DNA from: Hydrogenophaga sp.
GTDB taxonomy: Bacteria > Pseudomonadota > Gammaproteobacteria > Burkholderiales > Burkholderiaceae_C
DNA: 64,000 nt
Assembly: GCF_030651625.1 (NCBI RefSeq)
Contig: NZ_JAUSCF010000035.1
Span: 62,001 to 126,000, forward strand
Direction: 5' to 3'
The position numbers were made by a program, and so were the translations under genes. The notes beneath the pieces were generated by a model. That model worked only from the letters and a program-made list of their open reading frames with translations. It was not told where the DNA came from and made no database searches. Shown here piece by piece: positions 8,846-17,560 of the stretch (position 1 is its first letter; every line of letters starts with the position of its first letter).

Positions 8846-8937
8846 CAGCAAGGGCCGGCTCCGCCGACCCTTGCTGCCGTCCCCCTCGAAGCACCGAAGG
8901 CGCGCCGGGGGGAAACCACGTCAGCGGCGCAGGGGGG
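8846..8937. repeat. Palindromic intergenic repeat, diverged copy
   Basis: Between the convergent 521-residue gene and potI. It contains GGCCGGCTCCGCCGACC, a CCCCCTCGAAG segment, GCGCGCCGGGGGG and a second half-unit GTCAGCGGCGCAGGGGGG. The order of elements matches copy A (5387) but with an insertion, so it may be two overlapping units. The rest of the 193-base gap shows nothing else. Confidence 0.55.
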
Positions 8938-8956
8938 TGTACCGAACCCCGGGGTG

Positions 8957-9793
8957 TCAACTCTTCAACGCTGCCGCAATCTCGCGTTCGCGCCTGCGCG
9001 TGCTGCGCGCCACCCACACCGCGTAAGCCACGATCACGATGGTCACGGTCACGATCAGCAGTGTGGCCGCGGCGTAGATGGTCGGGTTGATGCCGCGCCG
9101 GGCGTAACCGAAGATCACCTGCGGCAGGGTGTTCACGCCGGGGCCCGATAGAAACTCGGCGATCACCACGTCGTCGAACGACAGCGTGAAAGCCAGCAGA
9201 AACGCCGCCAGAATGGCCTGGAAGATGTTGGGCAGCGTGATCAGAAAAAACACCTGCATGGGTCGCGCGCCGAGGTCCATGGCGGCTTCTTCGATGCTGC
9301 GATTCATCTCCATCAGGCGGCTCTGGATCACCACCATGCCATAGGCCATGCCCAGCAACGTGTGGCCGAGGATGATGGTGAGCATGCCGCGCTGCGGCCA
9401 GCCGAAAGCATTTTGCGCACCCACTGCCAGCAACAGCAGCGACAGCCCGATCACCACCTCGGGCATCACCAGCGGCGCATTGACCATGCCGCTGAACACC
9501 GTACGACCAGGGAAACGCCGGTAGCGCACCAGCACAAACGCCGCAAACGTGGCCAGCACGGCCGACAGCAACCCGGTCACGGTGGCCACCTTGAGCGACA
9601 GCCAGAAACCTTCCACGATCCTCGTGTCGCGCATCAGGGCCTCGTACCAGCGCAAAGAAAAACCGGTGAAACGCGCGTCCTGCCGCGTGCTGTTGAAGCT
9701 GAACACAATCATGAACAGCAGCGGCAGGTAGAGAAACGCAAACACCACCGCCAGCCAGAACTTGCCAAAGTGTTTTTCCAGAAGAACTTTCAT
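8957..9793 (-). CDS. potI: Putrescine/polyamine ABC transporter permease PotI
   Basis: 278 residues with about six hydrophobic segments, beginning 'FWLAVVFAFLYLPLLFMIVFSF'. The ABC-permease EAA loop is clear: 'EEAAMDLGARPMQVFFLITLP' (two residue blocks of the motif EAA---G). It is the second inner-membrane permease subunit of a PotFGHI-type importer. It follows potH on the same strand with 118 bases between that hold a palindromic repeat. The Shine-Dalgarno GAGGA is 7 bases before the ATG. It is the last gene of the puuD-puuA-spuC-potFGHI series. Confidence 0.88.
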   Translation of the reverse strand: MKVLLEKHFGKFWLAVVFAFLYLPLLFMIVFSFNSTRQDARFTGFSLRWYEALMRDTRIVEGFWLSLKVATVTGLLSAVLATFAAFVLVRYRRFPGRTVFSGMVNAPLVMPEVVIGLSLLLLAVGAQNAFGWPQRGMLTIILGHTLLGMAYGMVVIQSRLMEMNRSIEEAAMDLGARPMQVFFLITLPNIFQAILAAFLLAFTLSFDDVVIAEFLSGPGVNTLPQVIFGYARRGINPTIYAAATLLIVTVTIVIVAYAVWVARSTRRREREIAAALKS

Positions 9794-9841
9794 CGCAGGT
9801 CCTCAATAACGTCGATCGACAGCAGTGACTTGTCCAGGGAA

Positions 9842-9910
9842 GCGGTGGAGCCGGCTTTGCCGGGCCACTCGCATCGCCCCTGAGGGGTGACACGAAGCGG
9901 CGCGGGGGGA
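9842..9910 (+). repeat. Palindromic intergenic repeat, copy B (potH-potI gap)
   Basis: Contains GAGCCGGCTTTGCCGGGCC, GCCCCTGAGGGGTGAC and ACGAAGCGGCGCGGGGGG, in the same order as copy A at 5387. It occupies most of the 118-base gap between two permease genes that would otherwise be expected to be nearly contiguous. Confidence 0.75.
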
Positions 9911-9911
9911 G

Positions 9912-10817
9912 CTATTTCTCTTCTGCAGTAGAGCGGTAATAAATCGCCAGCGGTACAACGATCAGCGCGATCATCACCACGGCCAGCGCGGTGGCCTTGG
10001 GCCAGTCGTTGGCGGTGAACATCTCGTCCCAGACCACGCGACCAATCATCAGGTTCTCAGGCCCGCCCAGCAGCGACGGAATCACGAATTCGCCCACACA
10101 GGGAATGAACACCAGCATGAAACCAGCCACGATGCCGGCCTTGGACAGTGGCACGGTGATCAGCCAGAAAGCCTTGAAAGGCGTGGTACCGAGGTCGTAG
10201 GCCGCCTCCAGCAAACGGAAGTCCATCTTCACCAGATTGGCGTAAAGCGGCAGCACCATGAACGGCAGGTACACATACGTCATGCCCACCAGCATCGACA
10301 CGTTGGTGTAAAGCATCTGGATCGGCTCGCCTGTGAGGCCGATGGTCATCATGAAACGGTTGATGACCCCGTTGTCACTCAGCAGGCCCTTCCATGCGTA
10401 CACCCGCAGCAGGAACGACGTCCAGAACGGCAACATCACCATCAGCAGCAGCGCGGGTCGGATGCTCGCCGGTGACCGCGCAATGAAATAGGCAAACGGA
10501 TAGCCGATCACCAGACACAGCACCGCCGTGACCAGCGCATACCAGATCGACCGCAGGTAAGCGTCCACATACAGCGTGCGGAACAGCGGAGCGCCCTCTT
10601 GCGTGCGGAAGATCGAGAGGTAGTTCTCGTACTTGAGCTTGAGCACCCCGCTCGTGGTGTCCCAGATCGGCTTGAACGGGTGGATGTCGCTGCCCATGTC
10701 CACAAAACTGATGTAGAGCAGGATCAGGAACGGCAGAAAGAAGAAGACGATCAGCCATGCATAAGGCACGCCGATCACGAAGCGCCTGCCAGGAACAGGA
10801 AGTGATGAAATACCCAT
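9912..10817 (-). CDS. potH: Putrescine/polyamine ABC transporter permease PotH
   Basis: 301 residues, inner-membrane permease with an N-terminal hydrophobic segment 'YAWLIVFFFLPFLILLYISF' and about five more. The EAA loop reads 'LEAAYDLGTTPFKAFWLITVP', which docks to the PotG ATPase. It pairs with PotI to form the channel for periplasmic putrescine delivered by PotF. The ATG is preceded by GGAGGTCTCTG, a strong ribosome-binding site. Gaps on both sides hold palindromic repeats. Confidence 0.9.
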   Translation of the reverse strand: MGISSLPVPGRRFVIGVPYAWLIVFFFLPFLILLYISFVDMGSDIHPFKPIWDTTSGVLKLKYENYLSIFRTQEGAPLFRTLYVDAYLRSIWYALVTAVLCLVIGYPFAYFIARSPASIRPALLLMVMLPFWTSFLLRVYAWKGLLSDNGVINRFMMTIGLTGEPIQMLYTNVSMLVGMTYVYLPFMVLPLYANLVKMDFRLLEAAYDLGTTPFKAFWLITVPLSKAGIVAGFMLVFIPCVGEFVIPSLLGGPENLMIGRVVWDEMFTANDWPKATALAVVMIALIVVPLAIYYRSTAEEK

Positions 10818-10871
10818 CAGAGACCTCCAGAGAACGACAACCTATCGAGCGCAATGACCCAAAAACCAGAA

Positions 10872-10944
10872 CGCCGCGGAACCGGCTTTGCCGGGCCGCC
10901 AGCGTTGCCCCCCTCTGGGGGGTGACGCGAAGCGGCGCGGGGGG
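10872..10944 (+). repeat. Palindromic intergenic repeat, copy C (potG-potH gap)
   Basis: The best-formed copy: GAACCGGCTTTGCCGGGCC, then a CCCCCC-TCT-GGGGGG stem, then GACGCGAAGCGGCGCGGGG. It agrees with copy A at nearly every position over 70 bases. It fills the 140-base gap between potG and potH. Conserved spacing of the three palindromes indicates a defined mobile or templated unit rather than chance GC-richness. Confidence 0.8.
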
Positions 10945-10957
10945 AGACTGACAAGTG

Positions 10958-12049
10958 TCAGTCTCTAAGAATCACGCCCGCGCGATCCCCCCACCAGAAG
11001 TACACCTCGTCTTCCCATGTGATGTCCGACAGATCCTGTCGCGAGGTGTTCGCCTCCGTGATCTTCAGGCGCGAACCGTCGCCCGCCTGCACGATGTAGG
11101 TGTTGTAAGAGCCGAAATAGGCAATTTCCTTGACCTTGCCCTTGAACAGGTTGGGGCCCACGTCGCTCGGCAGGGTCTTGCTGATCTCCATCTTTTCGGG
11201 TCGCACCGCCACCGCCACCGGCATATGGAGCGTGCCAGGCACCCCGTGCCCCACATGCACGAGGCCGATCTTCGTTTCCACCGCGCAGTGATCGACCTCA
11301 TCGACCACCAGCTTGCCTTCGAACAGGTTCACGTTGCCGATGAAATCGGCCACAAAACGGTTGGCCGGGTGTTCGTAGACCTCTTCCGGTGAACCCACCT
11401 GCAGCACCCGGCCCTTGCTCATGATGGCAATACGGCCCGCCATGGTCATGGCCTCTTCCTGGTCGTGCGTGACCATCACCACGGTCACACCCACGCTCTC
11501 GATGATGTTGACCAGCTCGAACTGGGTCTGCTCGCGCAGCTTCTTGTCCAGCGCGCCCAGTGGCTCATCCAGCAGCAACAGCTTGGGTTTCTTGGCCAGA
11601 CTGCGCGCCAGCGCCACGCGCTGCTGTTGACCGCCAGAGAGCTGGTGCGGTTTGCGCTTGGCAAACGGCGTGAGCTGCACAAGGCCCAGCATCTCATCGG
11701 TGCGCTGCTGGATCTCCGCCTTGGGCAGTCCTTCGCGCTTGAGACCGAAGGCCACGTTCTCCCAGATGTTGAGATGCGGAAAAAGCGCATACGACTGAAA
11801 CATCATGTTCACCGGCCGCTCGTAGGGTGGCAGGTCCGCCACATCCTGCCCGCCGAGCAGGATGCGACCGGAAGTCGGCTTCTCAAAGCCGGCCAGCATG
11901 CGCAGCAGTGTGGACTTGCCGCACCCCGAACTGCCCAGCAGGGCAAAGATCTCACCCTTGCCTATCGAGAGCGACACCTCGTCGACCGCCACCGCCTCGT
12001 CAAAGCGCTTGACGAGTTTTTCGGTGACCAGAAAACCTGCATCTGCCAT
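10958..12049 (-). CDS. potG: Polyamine ABC transporter ATP-binding protein PotG
   Basis: 363 residues: nucleotide-binding domain followed by a C-terminal TOBE-like substrate-regulation domain (~240-363). Walker A 'GSSGCGKST', Q-loop 'FQSYALFP', signature 'LSGGQQQR', Walker B 'LLLLDEPLGALD' and the H-loop 'VTHDQEEA' are all intact. I chose the ATG giving 'MADAGFLVTEK', which has GGAA nine bases upstream. A TTG 30 bases earlier is in frame but would put its ribosome-binding site in the T-tract of the terminator just upstream. It energises the PotHI channel. Confidence 0.92.
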   Translation of the reverse strand: MADAGFLVTEKLVKRFDEAVAVDEVSLSIGKGEIFALLGSSGCGKSTLLRMLAGFEKPTSGRILLGGQDVADLPPYERPVNMMFQSYALFPHLNIWENVAFGLKREGLPKAEIQQRTDEMLGLVQLTPFAKRKPHQLSGGQQQRVALARSLAKKPKLLLLDEPLGALDKKLREQTQFELVNIIESVGVTVVMVTHDQEEAMTMAGRIAIMSKGRVLQVGSPEEVYEHPANRFVADFIGNVNLFEGKLVVDEVDHCAVETKIGLVHVGHGVPGTLHMPVAVAVRPEKMEISKTLPSDVGPNLFKGKVKEIAYFGSYNTYIVQAGDGSRLKITEANTSRQDLSDITWEDEVYFWWGDRAGVILRD

Positions 12050-12079
12050 GTCGGATTCCGTTTCTTGTGAGTCAGACAA

Positions 12080-12117
12080 AGAAAAGGGCTGTTCAGCCCG
12101 GTTGGATGAACAGCCCT
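12080..12117 (-). terminator. Rho-independent terminator/attenuator between potF and potG
   Basis: An 11-bp perfect stem (AGGGCTGTTCA / TGAACAGCCCT) with an 11-base loop lies 18 bases after the potF stop, followed on the minus strand by TTTTCTTTG. It would end most transcripts after the binding-protein gene and lower expression of potGHI, a common way of making more receptor than transporter. Confidence 0.8.
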
Positions 12118-12135
12118 GAGCCTTGGCAGGCGCGC

Positions 12136-13308
12136 TTAACGACCGCGTTTGAAAGCGTTGTAGGTGTCGTTGAGCGTGCTGCCGATCTCGTTGGAGAAAC
12201 CGCCAGTGGGAATCAGTCGCTCGGTGTCTTCGTCGGAAAGGAAGATGGTCTTGTTGTCCTTGACCTCATCGTTGATCAGGGGCAGCGAGGCCTTGTTGCC
12301 GGTGGGATAGTTCATTTCATTGGCCATGGCGGCACCGTTCTCGGCGCGCAGGTAGAAGTCAATGAAGGCATGGGCGTTGTTCGGGTGCTTGGCATCCTTC
12401 GGAATGGCCATGGTGTCGATGAACACCAGACCGCCGCCAGTGGGCAGCAGGGGCACGATCTCGTCCTTGCCGCCCATTTCCTTGACGCGGTCGGCGGCGA
12501 TGTTGATGTCGCCCGACCAGCCCACGAACGCGCAGCCTTTGCCACCGGCGATGTCATCGATCATGGTGCTGGAGAACAGGCGAACGTCTTTGCGCACCTT
12601 GGCCAGCATGGCTCCGGCTTCCTTGAAGTCTTCGGGGTTCTCGCTGTAAGGTGGTTTGCCCACGTAATGCAGCGCCAGCGGCAGGATTTCGCTGGGTGAA
12701 TCCAGGTAGATGATGCCGCACGAGCGCAGCTTGCTGGAGTACTCGGGGTTGAAAACCAGGTCCCACGCGTTTTCAGGCATGGGCATGCCGCCCAGTGCCG
12801 CCTCGACCTTCTGCTTGTTGATGCCCACCGTGGTGAAACCCCAGGCCCATGGCACGAAGTGCTTGTTGTCGGGGTCCACGCCGGCGATCTTTTCCATGAA
12901 CTCGGGGTCCAGGTTGCCGTAGTTGCTGATCTTGCTTCGATCGATTTCCTGATACAGGCCGCCGTCGATCTGCTTCTTGCCGAAACCGGCGGTCGGAATC
13001 ACGATGTCGTAGCCCGAATTGCCCGCCACCAGCTTGGCGTGCAGCGCTTCGTTGGTCTCAAACGTGTCGTAGTTCACCTTGATGCCGAACTCCTTCTCGA
13101 AGTCGGCAATCATGGTCTCAGTGATGTAGTCGGGCCAGTTGTAGATGTTGAGGACTTTTTCATCGTCAAGCACCGGCCCGGCAGGTGCGGCGGGCGCGGC
13201 AGCAACGGGTGTGGTCTCCGCCGGGGTGGCAACCGGTTCTTCTTTTTTGCCACAGGCGACCAGAACGATGGCGGCGATGGCCAGGGCCAACACGTGTTTC
13301 TTCATCAT
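12136..13308 (-). CDS. potF: Putrescine/polyamine-binding lipoprotein PotF
   Basis: 390 residues. The N-terminus 'MMKKHVLALAIAAIVLVACGKK' is a lipoprotein signal with cysteine at the lipobox, followed by an Ala/Pro-rich linker (~22-45). The mature domain has the PotD/PotF signature 'VLNIYNWPDYITETMIADFEKE', 'YDIVIPTAGF' and 'WAWGFTTVGIN'. It captures putrescine or related amines in the periplasm and delivers them to PotHI. GGAGAC precedes the ATG pair at good spacing. It is first in potFGHI and is followed by a terminator hairpin. Confidence 0.92.
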   Translation of the reverse strand: MMKKHVLALAIAAIVLVACGKKEEPVATPAETTPVAAAPAAPAGPVLDDEKVLNIYNWPDYITETMIADFEKEFGIKVNYDTFETNEALHAKLVAGNSGYDIVIPTAGFGKKQIDGGLYQEIDRSKISNYGNLDPEFMEKIAGVDPDNKHFVPWAWGFTTVGINKQKVEAALGGMPMPENAWDLVFNPEYSSKLRSCGIIYLDSPSEILPLALHYVGKPPYSENPEDFKEAGAMLAKVRKDVRLFSSTMIDDIAGGKGCAFVGWSGDINIAADRVKEMGGKDEIVPLLPTGGGLVFIDTMAIPKDAKHPNNAHAFIDFYLRAENGAAMANEMNYPTGNKASLPLINDEVKDNKTIFLSDEDTERLIPTGGFSNEIGSTLNDTYNAFKRGR

Positions 13309-13402
13309 GAAACGTCTCCAAACGGGGTAAGTAATAAATGAAAAAGTGAGCCCGGAAATCCGAAAAACGATGGCGCTTCAGAACCGGCACGCCCAACCGA
13401 TC

Positions 13403-13420
13403 AAGCAAATTGCAGACCAG
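13403..13420 (-). promoter_or_regulatory. Possible sigma-54-type promoter upstream of potF
   Basis: On the minus strand, CTGGTCTGCAATTTGCTT has the GG-N10-GC spacing of a -24/-12 element with TTTGCT at -12, but the -24 box lacks the usual CAC. It lies about 95 bases before the potF start. Polyamine uptake is nitrogen-controlled in many Proteobacteria, so the site is plausible, but by-eye matches of this quality occur by chance. Confidence 0.25.
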
Positions 13421-13538
13421 CTTTGTCCCCAACATGGGGCACGAAGCACTGTATCAAAGAATCAGCGTCTGGCCATGGCTCCCCAGTGCTGCTGCGGGCA
13501 AAAAAGGAAGGTAGGCATGCAGCGGCGCAGAGCGTGGT

Positions 13539-14975
13539 TTACCCCAACTCGCCGGCGACCCGCAGATCGTCCAGCGTGGCGTCCAGACACAACCGGATCA
13601 GGCCCATCATTTCGTCAATCTGCTCGCGCGTCATCACCAGCGGCGGCGCGATGATCATGCGGTCGCCCACGGCGCGCATGATCAGCCCGTTCTTGAAGCA
13701 GTGGCCGCGGCAGATCATGCCCACGCCCAGGGCGGGGTCGAACATTTCGCGGGTTGCCTTGTTCTTTGCGATGACAAGACCCGCCACAAAGCCGCAGGTC
13801 TCGGCCGCGCCCACCAGTGGGTGATCGTTCAGCTCGGCAAAGCGATCGGCCAGGTAGGGGCCGATGTCTTCCTTCACGTGCCCCGGCAGGTTTTCGCGCT
13901 CCATCAGCTCCAGGTTGGCCAGCGCCACCGCGCAGGCCACGGGGTGGCCGCTGTAGGTGTAGCCGTGGTTGAACTCACCGCCCTGCTCGATCAGCACCTT
14001 CGCCACGCGGTCGCCCACCATCACCCCGCCGAGCGGGATGTAGCCGCTGGTCACCCCCTTGGCAAACGTGATCAGGTCGGGCCGGTAGCCGAACTTCTCG
14101 TAGGCAAACCAGTGGCCCAGGCGGCCAAACGCACAGATGACCTCGTCGGAGATCAGCAGGATGCCGTACCGGTCCACGATGCGCTGGATCTCGGGCCAGT
14201 AGGTGGCGGGCGGGATGATCACGCCACCTGCGCCCTGCACCGGCTCGGCGATGAAGGCGGCCACCTTGTCCGCCCCCACTTCCAGGATTTTTTCTTCCAG
14301 CCAGCGCGCCGCGCGCAGGCCGAAGTCGGCCGCATTCTCGCCGGGCAAGGCGTGGTCCCAGAAGTGTGGCTGCTCGATGTGGGTGATGTTCGGAATCGGC
14401 AAATCGCCCTGGGCATGCATGCCGCTCATGCCGCCCAGCGAAGCGCCCGCCATGGTGCTGCCGTGGTACGCGTTGTGGCGGCTGATGATCACCTTGCGCT
14501 GGGGCTGGCCCAGCAGATCCCAGTAGCGGCGCACCATGCGCACGTTGGTGTCGTTGCTTTCCGACCCGCTGCTGGAGAAGAACACATGTTCAAAGCTGCG
14601 ACCCCCGACCTTGGGTGCGAGTGAGGCCAGCTTGGTCGCAAGCTGCACCGCGGGCACGTTGGTGGTGTTGAAGAAGCTGTTGTAGAACGGCAGCGTCATC
14701 ATCTGCTGGTACGCCGCGTCGGCCAATTCCTTGCGCCCGTAACCCGCGTTGACACACCACAGCCCGCTCATGGCGTCCAGGATCTTCGCGCCTTCGGAAT
14801 CCCACACATAGATGTTGTCAGCCCGCGTGATCACACGGGCACCCATGCCCGCCAGGTCACCGTGCGAGGTGAAGGGGTGCATGAAATGCGCACTGTCCAG
14901 CGCCTGAATGGCCTGGGTGTCGTGCTGCTCGGCACGGCGCACCAGCGCGGGAGGGGCGATCAGGGTGGAACTCAT
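13539..14975 (-). CDS. spuC: Class III aminotransferase, putrescine/polyamine--pyruvate type (SpuC-like)
   Basis: 478 residues. The PLP lysine is K306 in 'ITFAKGVTSGYIPLGG'; 'LLISDEVICAFGRLG' gives the PLP-binding aspartate, and 'AEPVQGAGGVIIPP' and 'HGSTMAGASLGGM' are typical of the omega-amine:pyruvate/SpuC group. It would convert putrescine directly to 4-aminobutyraldehyde with pyruvate or 2-oxoglutarate as acceptor, parallel to the gamma-glutamyl route. I chose the ATG with GGAG seven bases upstream over a TTG six bases earlier. It lies between puuA and potF on the same strand. The exact amine substrate is not determined by sequence. Confidence 0.85.
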   Translation of the reverse strand: MSSTLIAPPALVRRAEQHDTQAIQALDSAHFMHPFTSHGDLAGMGARVITRADNIYVWDSEGAKILDAMSGLWCVNAGYGRKELADAAYQQMMTLPFYNSFFNTTNVPAVQLATKLASLAPKVGGRSFEHVFFSSSGSESNDTNVRMVRRYWDLLGQPQRKVIISRHNAYHGSTMAGASLGGMSGMHAQGDLPIPNITHIEQPHFWDHALPGENAADFGLRAARWLEEKILEVGADKVAAFIAEPVQGAGGVIIPPATYWPEIQRIVDRYGILLISDEVICAFGRLGHWFAYEKFGYRPDLITFAKGVTSGYIPLGGVMVGDRVAKVLIEQGGEFNHGYTYSGHPVACAVALANLELMERENLPGHVKEDIGPYLADRFAELNDHPLVGAAETCGFVAGLVIAKNKATREMFDPALGVGMICRGHCFKNGLIMRAVGDRMIIAPPLVMTREQIDEMMGLIRLCLDATLDDLRVAGELG

Positions 14976-15010
14976 GAGCAATCTCCGAAAGAAGGGAAGT
15001 TATCCAGAAA

Positions 15011-15090
15011 CACCGCGGGACTGGCTCTGCCAGACCGCAGGTGTTGCCCCCTCGAGGGGGTGACGCACCGAAGGTGCGGCGCGGGGGTGG
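15011..15090 (+). repeat. Palindromic intergenic repeat, copy D (puuA-spuC gap)
   Basis: Diverged copy: GGGACTGGCTCTGCCAGACC, then CCCCCTCGAGGGGG, then GACGCACCGAAGGTGCGGCGCGGGGG. The CACC-GAAG-GGTG stem extends the third palindrome compared with copy A. It fills most of the gap between spuC and puuA. Confidence 0.65.
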
Positions 15091-15115
15091 GTGTCAATCT
15101 CTGCGGCGCGGGGGG

Positions 15116-16477
15116 TTACACATGAAGCAGCAGATGCTCACGCTCCCACGGCGAAATCACCTTCATGAACTCATCGAATTCGAGTTCCTTGATTTCGGTG
15201 TAAATGGTCACGAACTCCTTGCCCAGGATGTCGTGCAGGTCGGTCTCGCGGCGCAACCAGTCCAGCGCTTCGCCCAGGCTGCGCGGCAGCGAGTAAGGCG
15301 CCAGGTAGGCGTCGCCCTTCATTTCGGGCTTGGGCTTGATCTTGTTCTTCATGCCCAGGTAGCCGCAGGCCAGCGTCATGGCCATGGCCACATACGGGTT
15401 GGCATCGGCGCCGATCACGCGGTTTTCCACCCGGCGCGCCTCTGCGGATGAAATGGGCGACCGGATGCCCACGGTACGGTTGTCGTGGCCCCATTCGATG
15501 TTGATGGGCGCGGCGGTGTGGCGGCTCAGGCGCCGGTAGCTGTTCACATAAGGCGCCACCAGCACCATGGCGGCCGGGATGTAGCGTTGCAGACCGCCGA
15601 TGTAGTGAAAAAAGGCCTCTGACGCGCTGCCATCCGGATTGCTGAAGATGTTCTTGCCGGTGTTCTTGTCGACGATGCTCTGGTGGATGTGCATCGCGCT
15701 GCCGGGTTCACCGGCAATCGGCTTGGCCATGAAGGTGGCGTACATGTCGTGGCGCAACGCGGCTTCGCGCACCGTGCGCTTGAAGAAAAACACCTCGTCG
15801 GCCAGACCCAGCGGATGGGCGTGAAAGAAGTTGATTTCCATCTGCCCGGCGCCCACCTCGTGGATCAGCGTGTCCACGTTGAGCTCCATCTTGTTCGAGT
15901 AATCGTAGATTTCTTCAAACAGTGGATCGAACTCGTTCACCGCGTCGATGCTGTACGCCTGGCGCGAGGTCTCGGCGCGGCCACTGCGGCCCACGGGCGG
16001 GCGCAGCAGGGTGTTGGGATCGGTGTTGCGGGCGGTCAGGTAGAACTCGAGTTCGGGTGCGATCACCGGGTCCCAGCCCTCGGCTTCGTACAAAGAGCAG
16101 ATCTTGCGCAACACGCTGCGCGGCGCGTAGGGCACGAGCTTGCCGGCATGGTCAAAACAGTCGTGGATCACCTGCGCGGTGGGGTCGGTGGCCCAGGGGA
16201 CGATGCGCACCGTGCTCGGGTCGGGCCGCAGCTGCATGTCGCGGTCGGTGGGCTCGATCACATCGAAGTACGCGCCGCTGGCAGGCTGCTCACCCGTCAC
16301 GCTCATGGCCACGATGGCGTGCGGCAACCGCATGCCGCGGTCTTCGGTGAACTTCTCACGCGGCAGGATCTTGCCGCGCGCCACGCCGGTCAGGTCAGGG
16401 ACCAGGCATTCCACTTCGGTGACGCGGTTGCGGTTGAGCCACTGCTCCAGATCATTGAAATTTTGGGGGGCATTCAT
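15116..16477 (-). CDS. puuA: Glutamate--putrescine ligase (gamma-glutamylputrescine synthetase) PuuA
   Basis: 453 residues, glutamine-synthetase superfamily. The N-terminal domain has 'VECLVPDLTGVARGKILPREKF', typical of PuuA. Catalytic motifs include 'APELEFYL', 'HEVGAGQMEINF', 'GSAMHIHQS', 'VNSYRRL' and 'HDNRTVGIR'. It joins glutamate to putrescine with ATP, the first committed step of the Puu pathway. The ATG used follows GGAAGAACGGCGT; another ATG 15 bases upstream has no ribosome-binding site. It is the second gene after puuD. A longer in-frame extension reaching into puuD is not protein-like. Confidence 0.92.
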   Translation of the reverse strand: MNAPQNFNDLEQWLNRNRVTEVECLVPDLTGVARGKILPREKFTEDRGMRLPHAIVAMSVTGEQPASGAYFDVIEPTDRDMQLRPDPSTVRIVPWATDPTAQVIHDCFDHAGKLVPYAPRSVLRKICSLYEAEGWDPVIAPELEFYLTARNTDPNTLLRPPVGRSGRAETSRQAYSIDAVNEFDPLFEEIYDYSNKMELNVDTLIHEVGAGQMEINFFHAHPLGLADEVFFFKRTVREAALRHDMYATFMAKPIAGEPGSAMHIHQSIVDKNTGKNIFSNPDGSASEAFFHYIGGLQRYIPAAMVLVAPYVNSYRRLSRHTAAPINIEWGHDNRTVGIRSPISSAEARRVENRVIGADANPYVAMAMTLACGYLGMKNKIKPKPEMKGDAYLAPYSLPRSLGEALDWLRRETDLHDILGKEFVTIYTEIKELEFDEFMKVISPWEREHLLLHV

Positions 16478-16539
16478 ACGCCGTTCTTCCATGGTGTGTT
16501 GTCTTCTGTTGTGTCTTGTTGAACTGCGTTGCTGTGGCT

Positions 16540-17328
16540 TCAGTGCCGGGCCAGATCGGCCGCCTGCAGGCGCAGACTCATGCGCTGGCGACAGGCCCGT
16601 CCAAAGGCCTCGAAGATCGCGGCGTAAAACGGGGTGTCGCGGCAGCGCCATTCGGGATGCCACTGCACAGCATACGCAAAAGTGCGCGCACCGCGAACTG
16701 CAAACGCTTCGACCAGCCCGTCGGGGGCATGCGCCATGGCGTCCAGGCCTTCCGCCAGCCTGTTGATGCCTTGTCCGTGCAGCGAATTCACCTCGGTTGC
16801 CTCCGACCCGGCCCATTCCGCAAACGGGCTGCCCGGCACGAAGCGCACGGCATGGCGGGGAGCGTACTGTTCGTCAGGAGGAGCGGTTTTGGGTTCGCGG
16901 TGGTCCATCAGGCCGGGCACGTCGTGCACCCGTTGATGCAAGGTGCCGCCCAGCGCCACATTGATTTCCTGAAAACCCCGGCAGACGCCCAGCAGCGGCA
17001 CCCCCTCCTGCACGCAGGCCCGCACCAGCGCCAGCGTGAGCAGGTCGCGCGCCGGATCCATCGGCAAACTCGGGTCGGCCACTTCTTCTTCAAAGTGGGA
17101 AGGATGCACGTTCGAGGGTGAGCCGGTCAGCATCACGCCGTCGACCAGCGACAGCAGTTCACCGATCTGGTCGACATCGGCCAGCGGGAACATCACCGGC
17201 TGGGCCTGCGCACCCTCCTTCACCGCCCGTGCGTACTTGTCGCCCAGCAGCAGAAACGGCATCTGGTGCCCGTGATCGCCCATGAGGCGGTGGTCGGCCG
17301 GTAGCCAGACCATGCATGAAAAAGACAT
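16540..17328 (-). CDS. puuD: Gamma-glutamyl-gamma-aminobutyrate hydrolase PuuD (class I glutamine amidotransferase fold)
   Basis: 262 residues. The catalytic triad is intact: nucleophile C116 in 'LLGVCRGFQ', H224 and E226 in 'VQWHPEW'. 'VMLTGSPSNVHPSHF' is the usual PuuD segment after the oxyanion loop. It hydrolyses gamma-glutamyl-GABA to glutamate and GABA, which GabT then consumes. AGGAA lies eight bases before the ATG. It is the first gene of the minus-strand puuD-puuA-spuC-potFGHI series and is divergent from the MocR-type regulator, so the 364-base gap between them is the likely control region. Confidence 0.9.
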   Translation of the reverse strand: MSFSCMVWLPADHRLMGDHGHQMPFLLLGDKYARAVKEGAQAQPVMFPLADVDQIGELLSLVDGVMLTGSPSNVHPSHFEEEVADPSLPMDPARDLLTLALVRACVQEGVPLLGVCRGFQEINVALGGTLHQRVHDVPGLMDHREPKTAPPDEQYAPRHAVRFVPGSPFAEWAGSEATEVNSLHGQGINRLAEGLDAMAHAPDGLVEAFAVRGARTFAYAVQWHPEWRCRDTPFYAAIFEAFGRACRQRMSLRLQAADLARH

Positions 17329-17365
17329 TGTTGTTCCTTCGGAACCATCCCAATAACAAAGAAAC

Positions 17366-17430
17366 ACCCCCGCCGCGCTGCGCGCGCCCCCCTCAAGGGA
17401 CCGGCAGAGCCGGATCCTCGGTGCCCTTGG
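17366..17430 (-). repeat. Palindromic intergenic repeat, copy E (inverted)
   Basis: Read on the minus strand it gives CCAAGGGCACCGAGG, CCGGCTCTGCCGG, CCCTTGAGGGGG and GCGCAGCGCGGCGGGGG, i.e. the elements of copy A in the same order. It lies in the leader side of puuD. Confidence 0.6.
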
Positions 17431-17528
17431 ATGGGCGTTGCTGCACTCGTCGCGGTGCTCGCTCCGGTGGCTGGGGTGGACTCAACACTTGATTCTGAAC
17501 GCCAAATTGGATCACAATCGGAGCCAGT

Positions 17529-17549
17529 TGGCACCACCTCATGGTGCCA
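17529..17549. promoter_or_regulatory. Inverted repeat TGGCACCA-N5-TGGTGCCA, candidate operator
   Basis: Perfect 8-bp arms with a 5-base spacer, followed on the plus strand by TTTT. It sits centrally between the divergent puuD and MocR-type genes, where no plus-strand gene ends, so an operator reading is preferred over a terminator. Which protein binds it is unknown; the neighbouring MocR-type regulator is the obvious candidate. Confidence 0.5.
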
Positions 17550-17560
17550 TTTTAGAAATC

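Noticed and set aside
9842-10944. GGAACCGGCTTTGCC-like segments in the repeats resemble sigma-54 promoters (GG-N10-GC)
   Set aside because: They are part of the palindromic repeat and occur 3' of genes in fixed context, so the similarity is best explained by the repeat.
16478-16816. N-terminal extension of puuA into the puuD coding region
   Set aside because: The extra residues are a shadow of puuD and the ATG at 16477 has a ribosome-binding site.
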